12,184 nucleotides of DNA from Proteocatella sp049670425. Lineage in GTDB: Bacteria; Bacillota; Clostridia; Peptostreptococcales; Filifactoraceae. The stretch is from NCBI GenBank assembly GCA_049670425.1, contig JBATTG010000008.1, positions 1 through 12,184 on the forward strand, given 5' to 3'. Made by a program: the position numbers and the translations under genes. The notes under the pieces were generated by a model. The model saw only the letters and a program-made list of their open reading frames with translations, searched no databases and was not told where the DNA came from. Positions 4,556-12,184 of the stretch are shown here, piece after piece. Positions within the stretch are counted from its first letter, which is position 1; every line of letters begins with the position of its first letter.

Positions 4556-6070
4556 ATGAATCTTAGACCTGAAGAAATAAGTGCAATAATAAAGGACCAA
4601 ATTAAAAATTATGACCAGAAGCTTCAAGTTGCAGATGTGGGCACGGTTATAGTCGTAGGTGACGGTATTGCAAGAATCCATGGCTTAGAAAAATGTATGG
4701 CGGGTGAACTGCTTCAATTTGCCAATGGCGAATATGCAATGGCTCTGAATCTGGAAACTGAAACCGTAGGTGCAGTTATGCTTGGTTCAGATGAAGAAAT
4801 TAAAGAGGGGGACACTGTAAAGCGAACAGGTACAGTAGTACAGGTTCCAGTAGGTGAAGCTCTGCTTGGAAGAGTAGTGAATGCTCTGGGACAGCCTATT
4901 GACGGAAAAGGTGATATCAATACTACTGAGTTTAGAAAAGTAGAAACAAATGCACCAGGAATAATCGAAAGAAAATCTGTGCATGAACCATTGCAGACAG
5001 GAATAAAATCTATAGACTCGATGATACCAATTGGTAGAGGTCAAAGAGAGCTGATAATCGGAGATAAACAGACTGGAAAAACAACAATCGCGATAGATAC
5101 GATACTTAACCAAAAAGGTGGAGACGTGATATGTATATATGTAGCGATAGGTCAAAAAAGGTCAACGGTAGTACAACTTGTGGATACACTTGAAAAAAAT
5201 GGGGCAATGGATTATACCATAGTGGTTGCAGCTACAGCTTCGGAATTGGCTCCGCTTCAGTATCTAGCTCCTTATTCAGGATGCGCAATGGGCGAGTATT
5301 TTATGAATCAGGGAAAACATGTGTTGTGTATATACGATGACTTATCAAAACATGCAGTAGCATATAGATCAATGTCACTATTATTAAGAAGACCACCAGG
5401 ACGTGAAGCTTATCCTGGAGATGTATTTTACTTACACTCAAGATTATTGGAAAGAGCAGCAAAACTATCAGATGAAAAAGGCGGCGGGTCGCTTACGGCA
5501 CTGCCGATAATTGAAACACAGGCAGGAGACGTATCCGCTTATATACCAACGAATGTAATATCCATAACGGATGGGCAGATATTCCTTGAGACAGATTTGT
5601 TCAACTCAGGCGTAAGACCTGCGGTTAATCCAGGAATATCAGTTTCGAGAGTTGGAGGAAATGCTCAGATAAAGGCTATAAAAAAAGTTGCAGGAACGCT
5701 TAAACTGGCATATTCACAATATAAGGAACTTCAGTCATTTGCGCAGTTTGGATCTGACCTTGATGAGGATACTAAATCAAGACTTTCAAGAGGAGAGCGA
5801 ATCGTGGAAGTATTAAAACAGCCGAACTCATCTCCAATACCAGTTGAAAAACAGGTAATTATAATGTATGCCGTAAATAATGGTTATTTGAAAGATATAG
5901 CAGTAGCAGATATAAGGGATTTTGAATCGGAACTATACAGTTATATGGATGAAGTCAAGCCAGAAATTGGACATAGCATTTTAGAAACGAAAGAATTGAC
6001 AAAAGAGAATGAGGAAAAATTGAAAGAAGCACTTGTAGACTGTATACAAAAATTTAAAGCTACAAGATAA
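4556..6070 (+). CDS. atpA: F1Fo ATP synthase subunit alpha
   Basis: This is a 504-residue non-catalytic nucleotide-binding subunit of the alpha3beta3 head. The N-terminal segment MNLRPEEISAIIKDQI is the delta-binding helix, followed by the beta-barrel domain. The P-loop GDKQTGKT spans residues 169-176, the same numbers as in E. coli (there GDRQTGKT). The arginine finger in ISVSRVGG is R365 (E. coli R376 region), which reaches the catalytic site on beta. The C-terminal helical domain is complete and the length is typical. The ribosome binding site, AAGGGATG (4539-4546), is weaker than those of neighbouring genes. Confidence 0.98.
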   Translation: MNLRPEEISAIIKDQIKNYDQKLQVADVGTVIVVGDGIARIHGLEKCMAGELLQFANGEYAMALNLETETVGAVMLGSDEEIKEGDTVKRTGTVVQVPVGEALLGRVVNALGQPIDGKGDINTTEFRKVETNAPGIIERKSVHEPLQTGIKSIDSMIPIGRGQRELIIGDKQTGKTTIAIDTILNQKGGDVICIYVAIGQKRSTVVQLVDTLEKNGAMDYTIVVAATASELAPLQYLAPYSGCAMGEYFMNQGKHVLCIYDDLSKHAVAYRSMSLLLRRPPGREAYPGDVFYLHSRLLERAAKLSDEKGGGSLTALPIIETQAGDVSAYIPTNVISITDGQIFLETDLFNSGVRPAVNPGISVSRVGGNAQIKAIKKVAGTLKLAYSQYKELQSFAQFGSDLDEDTKSRLSRGERIVEVLKQPNSSPIPVEKQVIIMYAVNNGYLKDIAVADIRDFESELYSYMDEVKPEIGHSILETKELTKENEEKLKEALVDCIQKFKATR

Positions 6071-6091
6071 TTCTAAGAAGGAGGGATGCAC

Positions 6092-6943
6092 ATGGCCGGA
6101 GCAGGTATGAAAGACATTAAAAGAAGAATAAAGAGTGTCGAAAGTACAATGCAAATAACGAAAGCCATGGAGATGGTTTCATCTTCGAAACTGAGACGGG
6201 CAAAAGAAAAAGTTGAAAATTCAAGACCGTATTTCAATATTCTCCAGGAAACAATTCAAAAAGTTCTAGACAATACTAAATCTTTAAAATCCACATATAC
6301 AGAAAACCGTGAAATTAAAAATTCGTTGTTTATAGTTATAGCAGGAGACCGAGGTCTGGCAGGTGGATATAATGCCAATGTCATAAAAACTGCAATATTG
6401 GAGATGGAAGGCAAACAAACCAAAATAATTCCAATAGGAAGAAAAGCCTCAGAGTATTTTGGCAAGAGGGATTATGAAGTTGTAGAAGATTATGTAAATA
6501 TAGCGGAAACTCTGGATTTTACAGATGCAGCCTTAATAATGGCAATTGCAAATGATATGTTCAGAAAAAAAGAAGTGGATGAAGTATACGTGTGCTATAC
6601 CGAATTTGTATCAGCACTTACTCAAACACCAAGAACTATAAAATTACTGCCTCTGCAGCTGCAGAAAAACCCTGGGGAAATCATATCCTCTTTGGAATTT
6701 GAACCATCGCCAGAAGCTGTTTTTGATAGAATGATACCAAGATACTTGGAAGGAATTGTATACTCGGCAATAGTGGATGCGTTTGCTGCAGAGCAGGGAT
6801 CAAGAAGAACTGCAATGGAATCAGCGAGTGACAGTGCAGGCGACATGATAGACTCACTGAGCCTATTGTATAATAGAGCAAGGCAAGCAGCTATTACACA
6901 GGAAATCACAGAAATTGTTGGTGGTGTAGAAGCACTTAAGTAA
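6092..6943 (+). CDS. atpG: F1Fo ATP synthase subunit gamma
   Basis: This is a 283-residue central shaft subunit. The N-terminal helix MAGAGMKDIKRRIKSVES...QITKAMEMVSSSKLRRA and the C-terminal helix NRARQAAITQEITEIVGG are the two halves of the coiled-coil rotor inside the head. The middle (about residues 80-200) is the Rossmann-like domain with GDRGLAGGYN. An ATG at 6086 is also in frame, but ATG 6092 is chosen. GAAGGAGG (6077-6084) is seven bases from it, and MAGA is the usual gamma start. The gap from atpA is 21 bases. No unusual insertion is present, so no added latch or inhibitory loop is apparent. Confidence 0.97.
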   Translation: MAGAGMKDIKRRIKSVESTMQITKAMEMVSSSKLRRAKEKVENSRPYFNILQETIQKVLDNTKSLKSTYTENREIKNSLFIVIAGDRGLAGGYNANVIKTAILEMEGKQTKIIPIGRKASEYFGKRDYEVVEDYVNIAETLDFTDAALIMAIANDMFRKKEVDEVYVCYTEFVSALTQTPRTIKLLPLQLQKNPGEIISSLEFEPSPEAVFDRMIPRYLEGIVYSAIVDAFAAEQGSRRTAMESASDSAGDMIDSLSLLYNRARQAAITQEITEIVGGVEALK

Positions 6944-6978
6944 AGTAAATCCTGTTACAGGGATGAGGAGGACGAATC

Positions 6979-8373
6979 ATGGATAGAAATATAGGAAAGG
7001 TAGTGCAGATTATAGGTGCAGTACTGGACATAAAATTTCCGACAGGAAAGCTACCAAACCTTTTAAATGCAATAGAAATAGACTTAAACGGTCAAAAACT
7101 GGTTGTCGAAGTTTCTCAGCATATTGGGGATGATACTGTAAGATGCATCGCTATGAGTTCAACTGATGGACTGGTAAGAGGTGTTGAAGCAGTGGATACG
7201 GGAAGTGCAATATCAGTACCTGTTGGGAGAGAAACGCTAGGAAGAATATTCAATGTACTGGGAGAGCCAGTAGACAATATAGAAGCACCGGTAACGAAAG
7301 AAAAATGGCCTATACACAGACATGCACCATCTTATGAAGAACAGGAAATCGGAACTGAAATTCTGGAAACAGGAATAAAAGTAGTCGACCTTATTGCCCC
7401 TTATCTAAAAGGTGGTAAGATAGGCCTGTTTGGAGGAGCTGGCGTTGGTAAAACAGTTATAATAATGGAACTTATCAACAACATAGCAAAAGAACATGGC
7501 GGTATATCCGTATTTACAGGTGTTGGAGAAAGAACCAGAGAAGGAAATGACCTTTACCATGAAATGACAGAATCGGGCGTATTGAAAAAGACGGCTCTTG
7601 TATATGGTCAGATGAATGAACCCCCTGGAGCAAGAATGAGAGTTGGACTTACAGGACTTACAATGGCAGAGTATTTCAGAGATGAAGAAGAGCAAGATGT
7701 ACTTCTGTTTATAGACAATATATTCAGATTTACACAGGCTGGTTCTGAGGTTTCAGCGCTTCTTGGACGTATGCCATCGGCAGTTGGATATCAACCTACA
7801 TTGGCAACCGAGATGGGCGCACTTCAAGAACGTATTACTTCGACTAAAAAAGGTTCTATAACATCGGTACAGGCTGTATATGTACCGGCGGATGACCTTA
7901 CAGACCCGGCGCCAGCAACGACCTTTGCCCATCTTGATGCAACTACGGTACTTTCAAGAAATATAGCTTCGCTTGGCATCTATCCAGCAGTGGATCCGCT
8001 TGATTCATCATCAAGAATCCTGGCGCCAGAAATAGTTGGAAAAGAGCACTATGACACGGCCAGAGAAGTTCAAAAAACGCTTCAAAGATATAAAGAACTG
8101 CAAGATATAATTGCAATACTTGGAATGGATGAATTGTCAGATGAAGATAAAACCGCTGTTTCAAGAGCCAGAAAGATACAAAACTTCCTTTCTCAGCCGT
8201 TTACAGTTGCAGAACAGTTTACGGGAATGGAAGGAAAGTATGTACCACTGAAAGATACAGTAAGAGGCTTCAAGGAAATTCTAGAAGGCAAGCATGATCA
8301 ACTTCCAGAGTCAGCATTCCTTTTTGTTGGAAAAATAGAAGAAGCAGTGGAGAAGGCACAGAAGGGGGAATAA
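6979..8373 (+). CDS. atpD: F1Fo ATP synthase subunit beta (catalytic)
   Basis: This is the 464-residue catalytic subunit. The P-loop GGAGVGKT covers residues 152-159 with K158. The GERTREGND segment gives the catalytic glutamate E184 and neighbouring R185. A Walker B segment VLLFIDNIFRFTQAG precedes SEVSALLGRMPSAVGYQPTL, the alpha/beta signature region. The DELSDED loop (384-390) corresponds to the DELSEED lever that moves gamma. All catalytic features are intact and the length is normal. The start has AGGAGG (6966-6971) seven bases upstream. The gene ends four bases before atpC. Confidence 0.98.
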   Translation: MDRNIGKVVQIIGAVLDIKFPTGKLPNLLNAIEIDLNGQKLVVEVSQHIGDDTVRCIAMSSTDGLVRGVEAVDTGSAISVPVGRETLGRIFNVLGEPVDNIEAPVTKEKWPIHRHAPSYEEQEIGTEILETGIKVVDLIAPYLKGGKIGLFGGAGVGKTVIIMELINNIAKEHGGISVFTGVGERTREGNDLYHEMTESGVLKKTALVYGQMNEPPGARMRVGLTGLTMAEYFRDEEEQDVLLFIDNIFRFTQAGSEVSALLGRMPSAVGYQPTLATEMGALQERITSTKKGSITSVQAVYVPADDLTDPAPATTFAHLDATTVLSRNIASLGIYPAVDPLDSSSRILAPEIVGKEHYDTAREVQKTLQRYKELQDIIAILGMDELSDEDKTAVSRARKIQNFLSQPFTVAEQFTGMEGKYVPLKDTVRGFKEILEGKHDQLPESAFLFVGKIEEAVEKAQKGE

Positions 8374-8377
8374 GCCA

Positions 8378-8776
8378 ATGCGCAAATTTCATTTACAAAT
8401 AGTAACCCCAGATAAATTATTTCTTGATGAGGAAGTAGAAGCGGTAACGGTAAGAACCTCGGAAGGGGAACTTACGATGCTTAACGATCATATAGATTTT
8501 GTCTCGACACTTAAAATACATGTTGCAAGTGTAAAACAAAACGGTAAGAGCAGAAAAGCTGCTATTGCCGGAGGAATAATCCAAAATGATAAAGATAAGA
8601 CAACCATAATTGCAGCAGCGGCAGAGTGGTCTGAACATATAGATGTTGAGAGAGCCGAGAAAGCCAGGGCTGAATCAGAAAGAAAAATGGAAATGCTAAA
8701 GGCAAACCAGAATGAATTAAAAATAGCGGAATATAGATTAAGAAAAGCTATAAATCGAATAAATGCCGCAAAATAA
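8378..8776 (+). CDS. atpC: F1Fo ATP synthase subunit epsilon
   Basis: This is a 132-residue rotor subunit at the foot of gamma. The N-terminal beta sandwich (1-84) begins with FHLQIVTPDKLFLDEEVEAV. The C-terminal two-helix domain (about 88-131) contains IDVERA (88-93), which fits the (I/L)DxxRA motif that binds ATP in Bacillus-type epsilon subunits. E83, D89, R92 and R122 occupy expected positions, so an ATP-sensing, inhibitory C-terminal arm is plausible. The loop usually read as LPxHxPLVT is LNDHIDFVST here and lacks both prolines. The ribosome binding site AAGGGGGAA (8362-8370) lies within the end of atpD, and the four-base gap suggests translational coupling. It is the last gene of the operon. 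Confidence 0.94.
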   Translation: MRKFHLQIVTPDKLFLDEEVEAVTVRTSEGELTMLNDHIDFVSTLKIHVASVKQNGKSRKAAIAGGIIQNDKDKTTIIAAAAEWSEHIDVERAEKARAESERKMEMLKANQNELKIAEYRLRKAINRINAAK

Positions 8777-8796
8777 GTGTCATTGAATCATAAAGA

Positions 8797-8827
8797 GAGT
8801 ATCTGATTAATTTCAGGTACTCTTTTT
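8797..8827 (+). terminator. rho-independent terminator of the atp operon
   Basis: GAGTATCTGA (8797-8806) pairs with TCAGGTACTC (8813-8822) around a six-base loop; the single non-Watson-Crick pair (8802/8817) is U-G on the plus strand. The stem is followed by T5 (8823-8827), with A/T pairs extending the base. It begins 20 bases after the atpC stop. Confidence 0.9.
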
Positions 8828-8893
8828 ATGTGAAGATAATTAGGAATATTCAAAAAACTTCAGAAAAAACATATAAAAACTTTAAAAATAGGG

Positions 8894-8899
8894 TATAAT
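8894..8899 (+). promoter_or_regulatory. -10 box of a probable ppx-ppk1 promoter
   Basis: A perfect TATAAT lies between the atp terminator and ppx, placing a start near 8906 and a leader of about 50 bases. At the expected -35 position (8871-8876) there is only ATATAA, and there is no TGn extension. The promoter would therefore be weak or need an activator. The assignment rests on one hexamer in AT-rich DNA. Confidence 0.45.
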
Positions 8900-8926
8900 A
8901 TTAAATTAAGTAGAGAACTAACTTTG

Positions 8927-8942
8927 TTAACAGATATTAACA
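8927..8942 (+). promoter_or_regulatory. tandem TTAACA repeats, possible PhoP-type (phosphate) binding site
   Basis: TTAACA occurs at 8927-8932 and 8937-8942, one helical turn (10 bases) apart with a four-base spacer; the next base is G in neither spacer-independent position set except that TTAACAG itself is repeated. CTAACT at 8918-8923 is a weaker third copy. In Bacillus subtilis, PhoP binds direct repeats of about TT(A/T/C)ACA with similar spacing. The position upstream of polyphosphate genes fits, but the repeats fall downstream of the visible -10 box, where binding would more likely repress. Two good repeats alone can be chance. Confidence 0.35.
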
Positions 8943-8957
8943 GCGAAGAGGTGTAAT

Positions 8958-9857
8958 ATGAAGTATGCAATAATAGATATAGGTTCAAATAGTATAAGAC
9001 TCACTGTATATAGACATGATGAAGAAGACAATCAAGTGTATATACAGTTTAAGGATAAAATAATGGCAGGACTGGCAGGGCATGTAGAAGATGGAATGCT
9101 TACAGAAAGAGGAATTAAAAAGGCCTGTAATGCACTTAAGATATACAAAAGGATATTGGGAAACTTGAACATAGACAGAATTTATCCCTTTGCTACAGCA
9201 TCATTAAGAAATATAAAAAATAGTGCAGAAGCGATAGCGGAAATAAGACTGCAAACTGGATATGAGGTAGATGTAGTAAGCGGCGAAGAAGAAGCCAAAT
9301 TAGATTTTATAGGAGCCACTCAAATAATTAATATTGATGATGGGATTCTGGTAGATATAGGTGGAGGGTCGACTGAAATAGTAATATTTCAAAACAAGGA
9401 GATTTTAGAGGCATTCAGCATGCCAGTAGGCTCGCTGAACATGTACAAGAAATATGTAAAAAGCTTGCTTCCTACAAAATTTGAAAGAAAAGCCATAGGA
9501 AAGGAAGTAAAAAAAGAACTTGAGAAATTAAATCTAAATATTGAAAAAAAATATTTGAACATGTGTGGCGTAGGCGGGACGGTAAGGGCAACAAGGAAAC
9601 TTAGCATGGAATTTGCTCAAAATGAAAAGGTTAACAAAGAGGTTGATATTGATGATATAAAAAGTGTAATAAAAGAACTTGAAGGTGATGAAAAAGAAAC
9701 AATAGACAAGATACTTCAGGTAATACCCGAACGCATACACACAATAATGCCTGGAATTGTAATTTTGAATACAGTTACAAAATATTTTGACACCCAAAGA
9801 ATTTATGTGAGCAGTTATGGGGTAAGAGAAGGTTACCTTTTTAAGAACGTACTTTGA
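8958..9857 (+). CDS. ppx: exopolyphosphatase / guanosine pentaphosphatase family (Ppx/GppA), short form
   Basis: This is a 299-residue member of the ASKHA-fold Ppx/GppA family. These enzymes remove terminal phosphates from polyphosphate, and some also convert pppGpp to ppGpp. Motifs in order are IDIGSNSIRL (phosphate 1 loop, N-terminus), ATASLRNIKN and SGEEEA (108-113). E111 sits at the place of the catalytic Glu121 of E. coli PPX. DIGGGSTE (133-140), PERIHTIMPGIVIL and SSYGVREGYL follow. At about 300 residues it lacks the C-terminal HD-like domain of the 500-residue enterobacterial enzymes. The start has AAGAGGTG at 8946-8953, four bases before the ATG. ppk1 follows after 34 bases and is almost surely in the same transcript. 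The sequence alone does not separate polyphosphatase from pppGpp hydrolase activity; the ppk1 neighbour favours the former. Confidence 0.9.
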   Translation: MKYAIIDIGSNSIRLTVYRHDEEDNQVYIQFKDKIMAGLAGHVEDGMLTERGIKKACNALKIYKRILGNLNIDRIYPFATASLRNIKNSAEAIAEIRLQTGYEVDVVSGEEEAKLDFIGATQIINIDDGILVDIGGGSTEIVIFQNKEILEAFSMPVGSLNMYKKYVKSLLPTKFERKAIGKEVKKELEKLNLNIEKKYLNMCGVGGTVRATRKLSMEFAQNEKVNKEVDIDDIKSVIKELEGDEKETIDKILQVIPERIHTIMPGIVILNTVTKYFDTQRIYVSSYGVREGYLFKNVL

Positions 9858-9891
9858 GTATAATTGAGTTTTGGTAAAAGGGGACGGAAAT

Positions 9892-12141
9892 ATGGAATTT
9901 CAAAAAACAGAAAAAATTCAAAACAACATATATACGCAGGATCGCGAACTGTCATGGCTCAAATTTAACAAAAGAGTTTTGGAAGAAGCGCAGGATACCA
10001 GGGTACCACTACTAGAACGATTTAAATTTATATCCATATTTACAAGCAATCTGGACGAGTTTTATATGATAAGAGTCGGGCGATTGAATGATTTAAGTAA
10101 AATGAAAATAGAAATTAAGAATGATAAATCGGATATGACGCCTAAGGAACAATTAACAAGGATATTTGATAAAACAAATAAATTGATAGATGAAAGGGAA
10201 AAAACATATCTTGAGATAGTTGAGGAATTGAAAAAAAATGGCATATATGATCTTAAGTTTTCCGAATTGGACAAGAATGAGAAAAAACAAATAGAAAATT
10301 ATTATAGGAATCGGATACAGCCAGTACTGTCGCCGCTTATAATAGATAGTCAGCATCCTTTTCCACATCTTGCAAACAAACAATCCTATATAATAGTCAA
10401 TGTGAAGGATAAAGAAAAATCAGAAGCGAGGGATTTGTACAAGGAAAGGTATAAAAAGGAAAGAAATAAAGAGATAAGAATAGGTATAATACCTATTCCA
10501 ACAAATCTTGTAAACCTAATATACCTTGAAGATGATGATAAAACCTATAAAATGGATGAAATAAGATTCATAAGAATAGAAGAAATCATATTGGAATACA
10601 CAGAGCAGCTATTCGGACAGTTCGAAACTGGAGAGAAAACTTTGGTTTCGGTTACCCGTAATGCAGATTTAGATCTTAATGAAGAATTGGAAGAAGACGA
10701 TGGTGAAGATTATAGACACCACATGAAAAAACTTTTGAAAAGAAGAGCCAGACTGTTGCCTGTAAGACTCGAAGTAATGGGGAAAATCGGAGAGGAAGAA
10801 AAGAAATTTCTGATAAAAAGACTTAAGATAAGCGAGGAACAGATATTTGAGAGCAAAGTTCCAATAAACCTCGGTTATGCATTCGAACTTCCAGAAAAAA
10901 TATCATCAGAAAAGAAGAAGCTGTTGTGTGACAAGGTATTTGAACCGCAATATCCAAAAACTCTGAGTACAAATAAAAAAATAAGAATAACGGAACAAGT
11001 AAAGAAGAATGATATGCTGTTTCATTATCCCTATGAACAGATAGACCCCTTTATAAATCTTTTAAAAGAAAGTGCAAATGATCCCAATGTGATATCTATA
11101 AAAATTACAATGTATAGGTTGGCATTGAGATCGAAAATAGCCGAACAGCTGTGTGAAGCAGCTGAAAATGGTAAAGAAGTAAATGTGCTTATGGAACTTA
11201 AGGCTAGATTTGATGAACAAAACAACATAGCCTGGGCGGAGAGGCTGGAGGAATCCGGATGCAATATTATATATGGGCTGGAGGACTTAAAGGTACATTC
11301 GAAAATATGTTTGATAACCAGAAATGACATCGGAAGAATAAACTACATCACGCAAATTGGAACGGGAAACTATAATGAAAAAACTGCCAAATTATATTCG
11401 GACTTCAGTCTTATAACTGCAAATCAGGAGATTGGAAAAGATGCAAATAATTTTTTCAAGAATATGATGATTTCAAATCTCGAGGGACAATACAAGGTGC
11501 TTTGGATAGCACCAAATTCGCTTAAGCAGAACATAATAAATGCAATAGACGAAGAAATAAAGAAAGCAAAAGCGGGCATACCTGGAAAAATAACAATAAA
11601 GGCAAATTCTCTGACTGAACGTACAATAATCGACAAATTAAGCGAAGCGTCACAGGCGGGGGTAAAAATAAATTTAATAATTAGAGGAATTTGTTGTATA
11701 TTACCGGGGATAGAGGGGTATACAGAAAATATAAAAGTAATTAGTTTAGTAGGAAGATTTTTGGAACATCATAGAATATATATGTTTGGAGAAGGTGATG
11801 AAAAGAAAATATATATATCTTCGGCAGACCTGATGACTAGAAACCTCATAAGACGAATTGAAATCGCATGTCCTATACTAGATTTAGAACTTAAACGGAA
11901 AATAGAAAATATGGTAGAAACTATTTTAAAAGATAATGTGAAAGCAAGAGAACTTCGAAGTGATGGAACTTACGTAAGCGTATTGCCTTGTGATGAAAAT
12001 ATAATAAATGCTCAGGAAGAATTTATTGAAGAATCAAAAGAACCAATGGAAGAAAATGAAACGGTAAGAGCAATTGATGAAAAATCTGATACTTTTAAAG
12101 CCGTATTAAAAAAAATAAGCGAATTATGGAAATTTAATTAA
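9892..12141 (+). CDS. ppk1: polyphosphate kinase 1 (PPK1)
   Basis: This is a 749-residue enzyme that reversibly moves the gamma phosphate of ATP onto a growing polyphosphate chain. The N domain begins RELSWLKFNKRVLEEA, then FTSNLDEFYMIRVG; the head region has LSPLIIDSQHPFPHLANKQ. The two phospholipase-D-like domains carry ITMYR (R409), KARFDE (R439) and LKVHSK with the phosphorylated histidine H469. LEHHRIYMF follows with H626, then SADLMTRNLIRRIE. These match E. coli R375, R405, H435 and H592 with a constant offset of 34, so the active site is complete. An in-frame TTG at 9871 exists, but ATG 9892 has AAGGGG (9878-9883) eight bases upstream and gives the normal N-terminus. The last 50 residues or so are acidic and less conserved. 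The 43 bases after the stop show no gene and no convincing terminator. Confidence 0.97.
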   Translation: MEFQKTEKIQNNIYTQDRELSWLKFNKRVLEEAQDTRVPLLERFKFISIFTSNLDEFYMIRVGRLNDLSKMKIEIKNDKSDMTPKEQLTRIFDKTNKLIDEREKTYLEIVEELKKNGIYDLKFSELDKNEKKQIENYYRNRIQPVLSPLIIDSQHPFPHLANKQSYIIVNVKDKEKSEARDLYKERYKKERNKEIRIGIIPIPTNLVNLIYLEDDDKTYKMDEIRFIRIEEIILEYTEQLFGQFETGEKTLVSVTRNADLDLNEELEEDDGEDYRHHMKKLLKRRARLLPVRLEVMGKIGEEEKKFLIKRLKISEEQIFESKVPINLGYAFELPEKISSEKKKLLCDKVFEPQYPKTLSTNKKIRITEQVKKNDMLFHYPYEQIDPFINLLKESANDPNVISIKITMYRLALRSKIAEQLCEAAENGKEVNVLMELKARFDEQNNIAWAERLEESGCNIIYGLEDLKVHSKICLITRNDIGRINYITQIGTGNYNEKTAKLYSDFSLITANQEIGKDANNFFKNMMISNLEGQYKVLWIAPNSLKQNIINAIDEEIKKAKAGIPGKITIKANSLTERTIIDKLSEASQAGVKINLIIRGICCILPGIEGYTENIKVISLVGRFLEHHRIYMFGEGDEKKIYISSADLMTRNLIRRIEIACPILDLELKRKIENMVETILKDNVKARELRSDGTYVSVLPCDENIINAQEEFIEESKEPMEENETVRAIDEKSDTFKAVLKKISELWKFN

Positions 12142-12184
12142 AAATTAGTCTAATAGACAACTAAATGGTTGAACGTGATAGAAC

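Noticed and set aside
9871..9891. TTG start extending ppk1 by seven codons
   Set aside because: The ribosome binding site AAGGGG (9878-9883) lies inside this extension and is correctly placed for ATG 9892.
12142..12184. Short inverted repeat GTCT-AAT-AGAC after ppk1 as a terminator
   Set aside because: It has only four pairs and no U tract on the plus strand; the true end of the transcript probably lies beyond the window.
1..12184. Mobile elements, CRISPR array, integrated phage or defence genes
   Set aside because: No transposase, integrase, spaced repeat array or terminal inverted repeats were seen; gene content and base composition look like stable core chromosome.

Overview
This window is chromosomal DNA from a low-GC, anaerobic Firmicutes-type bacterium (order Eubacteriales/Clostridiales). 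The evidence is strong AAGGAGG-type ribosome binding sites, AT-rich third positions, predominantly AGA arginine codons, and an F-type ATP synthase operon with a Na+-binding signature and a hybrid rotor gene set. That rotor gene set is best known from acetogens of the Acetobacterium/Eubacterium group. The resemblance supports a relative of that group but does not identify a species.

Layout. Bases 1-287 hold the 3' end of a sigma-54-dependent activator gene, followed by a long U-tailed hairpin that looks like its terminator. Facing it on the minus strand is a tandem pair of arginine tRNA genes, CCU then UCU, with their own promoter and terminator. A divergent AT-rich intergenic region then leads into the atp operon, bases 1000-8776. 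Its order is atpZ-like, atpI, atpB (a), atpE1 (duplicated c), atpE2 (single c), atpF (b), atpH (delta), atpA (alpha), atpG (gamma), atpD (beta), atpC (epsilon). It is closed by a clear rho-independent terminator. A second plus-strand unit follows, ppx (exopolyphosphatase family) and ppk1 (polyphosphate kinase). It has a TATAAT box and a pair of TTAACA repeats in its leader that resemble half-sites for a PhoP-type phosphate regulator.

How the genes work together. The atp operon encodes a complete F1Fo ATP synthase plus two small membrane accessory proteins. The single c subunit carries a full Na+ site (P28, Q32, V63, E65, T66, Y70). The duplicated c subunit keeps one carboxylate (E78) and has Gln (Q161) at the equivalent place in its second hairpin, so it provides one ion site per four helices, as in V-type rotors. 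The ppx-ppk1 pair makes and degrades polyphosphate, an ATP-linked phosphate store, but it appears to be transcribed separately from the atp operon.

The most interesting points are the hybrid rotor, the paired loss of Glu and Tyr in the two c1 hairpins, the 1:1 gene dosage of c1 and c2, and the possible phosphate-regulator repeats ahead of ppx-ppk1. I saw no mobile elements, CRISPR array, rRNA or frameshifted genes. The last 43 bases after ppk1 show no gene and no convincing terminator.
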